A DNA stretch of 28,369 nucleotides from JAOUEA01 sp039933515 (GTDB taxonomy: Bacteria > Actinomycetota > UBA4738 > HRBIN12), in NCBI GenBank assembly GCA_039933515.1, contig JBDTNY010000012.1:1-28369 (forward strand). The letters are read 5' to 3'. Both the position numbers and the translations under genes were made by a program. This document shows positions 24,488 through 28,369 of the stretch, in pieces (positions within the stretch are counted from its first letter, which is position 1; each line of letters starts with the position of its first letter). Under the pieces are notes generated by a model, which did not search any database, was not told the origin of the DNA, and saw only the letters and a program-made list of their open reading frames with translations.

Positions 24488-25072
24488 CGCGCCCCGCACG
24501 TAGTCCTCCTCGGACTCCTCCCAGACCTGCTTCACGTTCTCCACGTTGAACCCGTACTCGAACACCAGCGTCCCGCCGTACGCCGCGCCGAAGGTCACGA
24601 GCGCCCCTGAGGCCACCGACAGTGCGAGCCAGACCGGCTGGGTCTGGCCCTTGTCGAAGTTCGGGACGCGCATCAGCAGATCCGCGACCGTGCACACCGT
24701 GGCCAAGACCATCACCGTGGCGTGGAAGTTGATCGTGCGCCAAGCCTGGGTGTGCTTCGCCCGCCCGATCGGTCCGCTCTTGTCGCGCGGGACGCCTTTC
24801 CACCAGTCCATGAACCCGGTGATCACCGCCCCGAAGCCGACGACGTAGCCAGCCACCATCACGAAGGTGGCGGCGGCGAAGAAATCGTGTGCCCTCGGAT
24901 CGGCTGCGTCCGAGAAGTACGAGATCAGGTCGAAGACGGCCGCAAGGACGTAACAGACGATCGGGAAGTCGGTGAGCGGGGGATGGGTGGGCTTCCCGGT
25001 GAAGCCTCGGAGCCCCAGGAAGCGGCGACCCTTCAAGCTCAGGGTCGGGCGGATCGAGAAGAGCTTCGGCAT
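24470..25072 (-). CDS. DUF2231-like four-helix membrane protein
   Basis: A 200-residue membrane protein. After a basic N terminus it carries THPPLTDFPI, the histidine-proline motif of the DUF2231 family, leading into the first of four hydrophobic helices (about 37-57, 66-88, 112-132, 146-166). Between helices 2 and 3 is a loop with GFMDWWKGVPRD. The C terminus is acidic then basic. Family members are proposed to be redox-linked or haem-associated membrane proteins, but no role is established. GGAGG lies six bases before ATG 25072. Transcription runs away from the decayed cNMP-binding gene upstream. Confidence 0.8.
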   Translation of the reverse strand: MPKLFSIRPTLSLKGRRFLGLRGFTGKPTHPPLTDFPIVCYVLAAVFDLISYFSDAADPRAHDFFAAATFVMVAGYVVGFGAVITGFMDWWKGVPRDKSGPIGRAKHTQAWRTINFHATVMVLATVCTVADLLMRVPNFDKGQTQPVWLALSVASGALVTFGAAYGGTLVFEYGFNVENVKQVWEESEEDYVRGAKKGPV

Positions 25073-25140
25073 GACTTCCTCCTTACGGGTGCAGAGCGGG
25101 CGGTCGGTCAGCGGCCCGCATCATGCCACGGGTTCCCCCC

Positions 25141-25414
25141 TTGCCGCGGGAGCGCGGCGGCCCGGGTGGGGCAGCGAAGGTGGTGCGGGGCGGCCGCACC
25201 GTGACGGAGCTGGGACCGGGACATCTTCGGTGAGATGTCGCCCTTGACGAACGCCCCCCGCACGGCAAGCGTGATCGCCCGGTCGCCGATCGAGTGCATC
25301 ACGTTGTCTCCGTCCGCCCTCAAGAAGGTCCAGCTCGAGCACCCGCAGATCGCCGTCGCGATGGTGTCCACGATGGCCGACCGCGTCGCCGAGCTGGATC
25401 GCCAGGTCTACTGA
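25141..25414 (+). pseudogene. Decayed cyclic-nucleotide-binding domain gene (3' part)
   Basis: Translating 25141 onward gives AAKVVRGGRTVTELGPG in one frame (codons starting at 25171), which is the strand pattern of a cNMP-binding domain. The match then jumps frame near 25218-25220 and continues from 25220 as DIFGEMSPLTNAPRTASVIA, the phosphate-binding cassette (GEMSPL...PRTASV), ending with LEHPQIAVAMVSTMADRV and a TGA at 25412-25414. The frame jump equals a net change of one or two bases. The first 60 or so residues expected of the domain are missing, since only 68 bases separate this region from the start of the opposing DUF2231 gene. It is therefore a 5'-truncated, frameshifted relic of a CRP-like or stand-alone cNMP sensor. 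There is no helix-turn-helix after the domain. Confidence 0.78.
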
Positions 25415-25439
25415 GGCCACCGATCGTCGCCCCCCGCCC

Positions 25440-25469
25440 ATGACTTCGCGGCGTGAGGTGGCGCATACT
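25440..25469 (+). promoter_or_regulatory. Possible promoter of the GYD/aldolase pair
   Basis: ATGACT (25440-25445) and CATACT (25464-25469) are separated by 18 bases and resemble TTGACA/TATAAT in part. They lie about 65 bases before the GYD gene. Confidence 0.33.
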
Positions 25470-25533
25470 CGGGGTCACCCGACCACGCGGAGACTCCGCC
25501 CCCGCGGGTTGGCGAAGGAGAGAGGGAGATGTC

Positions 25534-25860
25534 ATGCCGCTCTATCTATCGAGGTTCAGCTACACGCCCGAGACCTGGGCCAGGCTGATCAGCACACCGG
25601 AAGACCGCCGAACGGCCGCCCAGTCCTACATCGAGTCGGTCGGCGGGAAGCTTCACGGGTTCTGGTACGCCTTCGGCACGCACGACGGATACAACCTGTG
25701 GGAGGCCCCCGACAACGTGTCGATGGCCGCGGTTGCGCTGGCGATCGGCAGCGGCGGCGCGCTTTCCTCGTTCGAGACGACCGTCCTGCTGAGCGTCGAG
25801 GAGACGATGGATGCCCTGCGCAAGGCTGGGCAGGTCCAGTACAAAGCTCCCGGCGTCTAG
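25534..25860 (+). CDS. GYD-domain protein
   Basis: A 108-residue single-domain protein of the GYD family, a ferredoxin-like alpha/beta fold. It has MPLYLSRFSYTPETWARLI, then GGKLHGFWYAFGTHDGYNLWEAPD (the family GYD triplet reads GYN, 52-54), and MAAVALAIGSGGALSSFETT. The function of the family is unknown; members often sit near metabolic operons. GGGAG precedes ATG 25534; the frame is open to 25453 but without a ribosome site there. The aldolase-like gene follows after 18 bases on the same strand. Confidence 0.87.
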   Translation: MPLYLSRFSYTPETWARLISTPEDRRTAAQSYIESVGGKLHGFWYAFGTHDGYNLWEAPDNVSMAAVALAIGSGGALSSFETTVLLSVEETMDALRKAGQVQYKAPGV

Positions 25861-25878
25861 CGACTGCAGAGGAAGCCG

Positions 25879-26607
25879 ATGAACCCACCTGCCGACGAAC
25901 GCGAAGCCCGTATCGAGCTGGCGGCAGCGTTCCGGATCGCCGCGATGCTCGACTTCCACGAGAGCATCTCGAACCACTTCTCGATGCTGATCCCGGGGAG
26001 CGACGACCGATTCCTCATCAATCCGTTCGGGCTGCACTTCTCGGAGGTCACCGCCTCGAGCCTGGCCGTGGTCGAGATCGACGGCACGCCCGTGAGTGGG
26101 ACGGCGCCGCCCACCGGGATCGGGATCCACGCCCCCATCCATCGTCTCTGCTCGCAGGCGACGGTGGTGCTGCATACCCATCAGCCCTGGACCACGGCGC
26201 TCGCGATGCAGGACGAACTGCACCTCGCGCCGATCAGCCAGACCTCGCTGCAGTTCACCGACCGCGTCGTCTACGACGAACGGTACGAGGGGCTCGCCGA
26301 CCTCGACGAGGGCGAGCGCCTCGCGAAGGTGCTGGGCCAGGCTGACGTGATGTTCCTGCGGCACCACGGGATCCTGGTGGCCGGGTCCGAGCTCGGCGTC
26401 GCGATGGACGACCTCTACATGCTCGAGAAGGCCGCCCAGCTGCAGGTGCTTGCCTCAGGGCTCGGCCCCCTCACGCCGATCCGCGCCGAGACGATCGAAC
26501 GGACCCGCGGTCAGTTCAGCGGGGACGGCATGGTCGAGTGGGGCCGCATGCACTGGGCCGCGATGCTCCGCATGGTGGATCGCGCCCAGCCCGACTTCCG
26601 CGAGTGA
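25879..26607 (+). CDS. Class II aldolase/adducin-like protein
   Basis: A 242-residue protein of the class II aldolase/adducin domain. It has SNHFSMLIP and FLINPFGLHFSEVTASSL in the first half, the zinc-binding HTH motif (His99 and His101 in VLHTHQPW), and LRHHGILVAG with His162-His163 giving the third ligand. The Glu that acts as acid/base in L-fuculose-phosphate aldolase, normally in a SSExxxH stretch, is absent: the region reads PTGIGIHAPIH. That pattern is common in the adducin-like branch, so the reaction could be a decarboxylation, an aldol reaction on an unphosphorylated compound, or none. AGAGGAAG precedes ATG 25879. It forms a pair with the GYD gene. Confidence 0.88.
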   Translation: MNPPADEREARIELAAAFRIAAMLDFHESISNHFSMLIPGSDDRFLINPFGLHFSEVTASSLAVVEIDGTPVSGTAPPTGIGIHAPIHRLCSQATVVLHTHQPWTTALAMQDELHLAPISQTSLQFTDRVVYDERYEGLADLDEGERLAKVLGQADVMFLRHHGILVAGSELGVAMDDLYMLEKAAQLQVLASGLGPLTPIRAETIERTRGQFSGDGMVEWGRMHWAAMLRMVDRAQPDFRE

Positions 26608-26641
26608 GCTCGCGCTCTCGCCGGGCGCTCAGCCCGCGAGC
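26608..26641. terminator. Hairpin between convergent aldolase and heliorhodopsin genes
   Basis: GCTCGCG (26608-26614) pairs with CGCGAGC (26635-26641); inside it an alternative CGGGC/GCCCG stem (26622-26626, 26632-26636) can form. There is no T tract on either strand. It fills the 21-base convergent gap and enters the end of the heliorhodopsin gene. Confidence 0.33.
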
Positions 26642-27426
26642 GACCCGCCGAAGATCTGCCAGGCGAGCACCGACTTCGCGACGAGGCTGAGCACCAGGTA
26701 GGCCTTCTCGCCGAAGGCGTAGTCGCTCCACCGGCCAACCCCGCGGTACTGCAGCCATTGGTTGAGCCCGAAGCTGAAGAAGAAGATGAACTGCGCGATC
26801 ACGATCCCGTAGACGAACCCGGGCACCGTCTTCGACCCGGCGATGTTCACCGCGATCGAGATCCACGGCGCACCGCCCACGAGCGCTCCGAACCAGAAGG
26901 GAAGCATCGTCGTGGAGGAACGGCCCGGGGGATTCATCCGTTCCTGGAGCCAGCCGAACAGGATCATCGCGACGTTGGCGCCGGCGACGGCGATCACGGC
27001 GTTGATAGACGTGATGCCCGAGTAGAAGCCGATCAGAACGATCATCAGCGTCGCGCTGAACGAGTACTCCACCCACCGGAAGCGGTTGATGCCGCTCGTC
27101 AGGTCGCGCTCGTACACGCGGCGAGCGACGGTGGCCGTGAGCAGGTGGTCCAGCGCGGCGAGGCTCAGGAAGGTCGCGACCGCCCAGCCGATCTGCACGC
27201 TGAACAGCGTCTCGGGCGCGGGCACCACCGACCCTGGTGGTCCCTCGGGGAACGACGACGTGACCCGGATGGCGAAGTCGCCCGCAAGGAACAGGACCAC
27301 GAGCGCCTGTGCCAGGTGCAGGGCGGTGAGGCCCAGGTTCCACCGGCGGAGCCCGGCCAGCCGCCCGTCGGTCACGCCGCTCGCGATGACGGCGCTCCCG
27401 GTTTTCGGATGTTGTTCGTTCGCCAT
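26629..27426 (-). CDS. Heliorhodopsin
   Basis: A 265-residue seven-helix retinal protein of the heliorhodopsin family. The retinal-binding Lys is Lys251 in LSLVAKSVLAWQ, the family signature of helix 7. The Schiff-base counterion is Glu120 in RFRWVEYSFSATLM (helix 3). His37 in the first helix (ALHLAQ) and His94 in ALDHLL match the two His residues that are conserved in characterised heliorhodopsins. WLQYRGVGRWSDYAFGEKAY before helix 7 is also diagnostic. Heliorhodopsins lie inverted in the membrane relative to type 1 rhodopsins, show a slow photocycle and no clear ion pumping, so a light-sensing or enzyme-regulating role is favoured. A hydrophilic N-terminal extension of about 25 residues precedes helix 1. 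The ATG at 27426 has no ribosome site and a -10 at leaderless spacing. No carotenoid or retinal synthesis gene is in view. Confidence 0.96.
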   Translation of the reverse strand: MANEQHPKTGSAVIASGVTDGRLAGLRRWNLGLTALHLAQALVVLFLAGDFAIRVTSSFPEGPPGSVVPAPETLFSVQIGWAVATFLSLAALDHLLTATVARRVYERDLTSGINRFRWVEYSFSATLMIVLIGFYSGITSINAVIAVAGANVAMILFGWLQERMNPPGRSSTTMLPFWFGALVGGAPWISIAVNIAGSKTVPGFVYGIVIAQFIFFFSFGLNQWLQYRGVGRWSDYAFGEKAYLVLSLVAKSVLAWQIFGGSLAG

Positions 27427-27432
27427 GACAAC

Positions 27433-27438
27433 AGTATC
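27433..27438 (-). promoter_or_regulatory. Leaderless-type -10 of the heliorhodopsin gene
   Basis: GATACT on the minus strand is followed by exactly six bases and then the ATG, so transcription would start at the A of ATG. A perfect 10-base palindrome, CCCGCGCGGG (27442-27451), sits directly upstream in the -35/-10 spacer and could be an operator. The gene would thus have its own promoter although it follows an ABC ATPase gene by 84 bases. Confidence 0.5.
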
Positions 27439-27510
27439 TCGCCCGCGCGGGAACCTCCGCCGACGCTAACCGATGCGTTCTGTGGGCCTCTTCCTCGGGA
27501 GCCGCGCCGC

Positions 27511-28369
27511 TCAGGCACTCTTCGTCGACGGCCCCCCCAGATAGGCCTCGATCACGACCGGGTCCTCGGCGATCTCCCGCGGGAGCCCGAGCGCGATCGT
27601 CCGCCCCTGATCCAACACCTGGATCCGGTCGCAGAGCTTCATGATCAGCCGCAGGTCGTGATCTACGACCACGACGGCGCACCCAAGGCTCGATCGGATC
27701 AGCCGGATGTTCCCGAGCAACTCATCGGATTCGGTCTCATTCATGCCGGCCGCGGGCTCGTCGAGGAGGAGCAGCGAGGGTCGCCGCACCACCGCCCGCG
27801 CGATCTCGAGCCGTCGCTGCATCCCGTAGGGCAGGTTCACGGCCTTCTCCCGCTCGGCGGCATCCAGGCCGAACCACGCGAGCACCTCGTCGACCCGGGG
27901 CGAATCGGTGCCCGGCGGGGCGGCGGCCTCCACATTCTCGCGCACCGTCAGCTGCGCGAAGAGCCGGATATTCTGGAACGTACGTGCGAGCCCGAGGGCC
28001 GCCACCTGATGGGGTTTCTTCCCGCCGATCTCCCCGCCGTCGAACACGAGGCTTCCGTGGGTGGGCACGTAGACACCCGAGATCACGTTCAGCAGCGTGG
28101 TCTTGCCCGAACCGTTCGGTCCGATCAGGCCGAGGATCTCGCCCTGCCGGACGTCGATGTCCACGCCGGCGAGCGCCGCGACCCCTTGGAAGTGCTTCGC
28201 GACCGCGTCGCCTCGCAACGCGGGGGCAGCTGTTTCGAGGACGCCCGGCTCGCCCCAGGGGCCGGTGATCTCGGCGAGCGCCTCCGCCTCCTCGGCCGCG
28301 ACGTCCGAGCGGCGATCGCGTCGCGCGAGGGGGCCGATCCTGCGCACGAGGTCGTCGATCTCCCAGCGG
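27511..28369 (-). CDS. Second LIV-type ABC ATPase, cut by the right edge
   Basis: The visible part holds a LivG-type ATPase domain: Walker A GPNGSGKT, LARTFQNIRLF in the Q-loop region, signature LPYGMQRRLEIARA, Walker B LLLLDEP and a His switch in VVVVDHDL. Unlike the LivG-like protein at 8054, the signature here is of the usual LivG form. The frame is open to the window edge, with about 50 residues of charged, linker-like sequence (WEIDDLVRRIGPLARRDRR and on) before the ATPase domain. This suggests a fusion with a LivM-type permease upstream, an arrangement known in Actinomycetota, though a GTG at 28347 is a possible start. It belongs to a second importer lying mostly outside the window. Confidence 0.88.
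   Translation of the reverse strand, partial: RWEIDDLVRRIGPLARRDRRSDVAAEEAEALAEITGPWGEPGVLETAAPALRGDAVAKHFQGVAALAGVDIDVRQGEILGLIGPNGSGKTTLLNVISGVYVPTHGSLVFDGGEIGGKKPHQVAALGLARTFQNIRLFAQLTVRENVEAAAPPGTDSPRVDEVLAWFGLDAAEREKAVNLPYGMQRRLEIARAVVRRPSLLLLDEPAAGMNETESDELLGNIRLIRSSLGCAVVVVDHDLRLIMKLCDRIQVLDQGRTIALGLPREIAEDPVVIEAYLGGPSTKSA

Noticed and set aside
25083..25268. Minus-strand small frames in the 25080-25430 gap as genes
   Set aside because: They are compositional shadows; the only recognisable protein pattern in this stretch is the plus-strand cNMP-binding relic.
26629..27426. Type 1 proton-pump rhodopsin
   Set aside because: The helix 3 pump motif (DTE or similar) is absent and the helix 7, helix 3 and His residues match heliorhodopsins.

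Overview
The window is high-GC, densely coded DNA with many 4-base ATGA or GTGA gene overlaps, GTG starts and TAnnnT-type -10 hexamers, several placed for leaderless transcription. Together with LIV-type transporters, HyuA/HyuB-type enzymes, DUF4389, DUF1801, GYD-domain, SnoaL-like proteins and a heliorhodopsin (a family reported mainly from monoderm prokaryotes), this points to an Actinomycetota-like chromosome, probably from a poorly sampled soil or freshwater lineage. The exact taxon cannot be fixed from the sequence. I saw no insertion sequence, CRISPR array, tRNA or rRNA.

Layout. (1) 1-2000: a GH26-like lipoprotein (- strand) overlapping the first codons of a gene cut by the left edge, then a DUF4389 membrane protein and a small acidic protein of unknown role. 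(2) 2061-11463: one long + strand run: NodB/PuuE-type deacetylase, two SDR dehydrogenases, a C45 acyltransferase-like hydrolase, a luciferase-like flavin oxidoreductase, then a complete LIV-type ABC importer (Tat-exported binding protein, two ATPases, two permeases). Facing it, 11460-15121, is a hyuA-hyuB pair of the ATP-dependent hydantoinase/5-oxoprolinase family. Together these look like an uptake and breakdown locus for an unidentified amide or cyclic-amide compound. (3) 15202-16432: a SAM methyltransferase and a DUF1801 protein. (4) 16607-23262: a signalling block: a receiver-adenylate/guanylate cyclase, a 1688-residue hybrid histidine kinase (six GAF domains, four of them recent tandem copies, then HisKA-HATPase-REC-REC-HPt) and a lone PAS protein. 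The cyclase and kinase overlap by 4 bases, suggesting a phosphorelay that sets cyclic nucleotide synthesis. (5) 23259-26607: small genes: a Cys-rich microprotein, two SnoaL-like proteins, a DUF2231 membrane protein, the decayed 3' part of a cyclic-nucleotide-binding-domain gene, a GYD-domain protein and a class II aldolase/adducin-like protein. (6) 26629 to the right edge: a heliorhodopsin with its own leaderless-type promoter, downstream of a second LIV-type ATPase that runs off the edge and is probably fused to a permease.

The most notable items are the heliorhodopsin, the GAF-amplified kinase coupled to a receiver-cyclase, the fossil cNMP-binding domain at 25141-25414, the HyuAB/LIV catabolic locus, and two well-supported genes (hyuA, methyltransferase) whose ribosome-binding sites point to CTG and ATA instead of a standard start codon.
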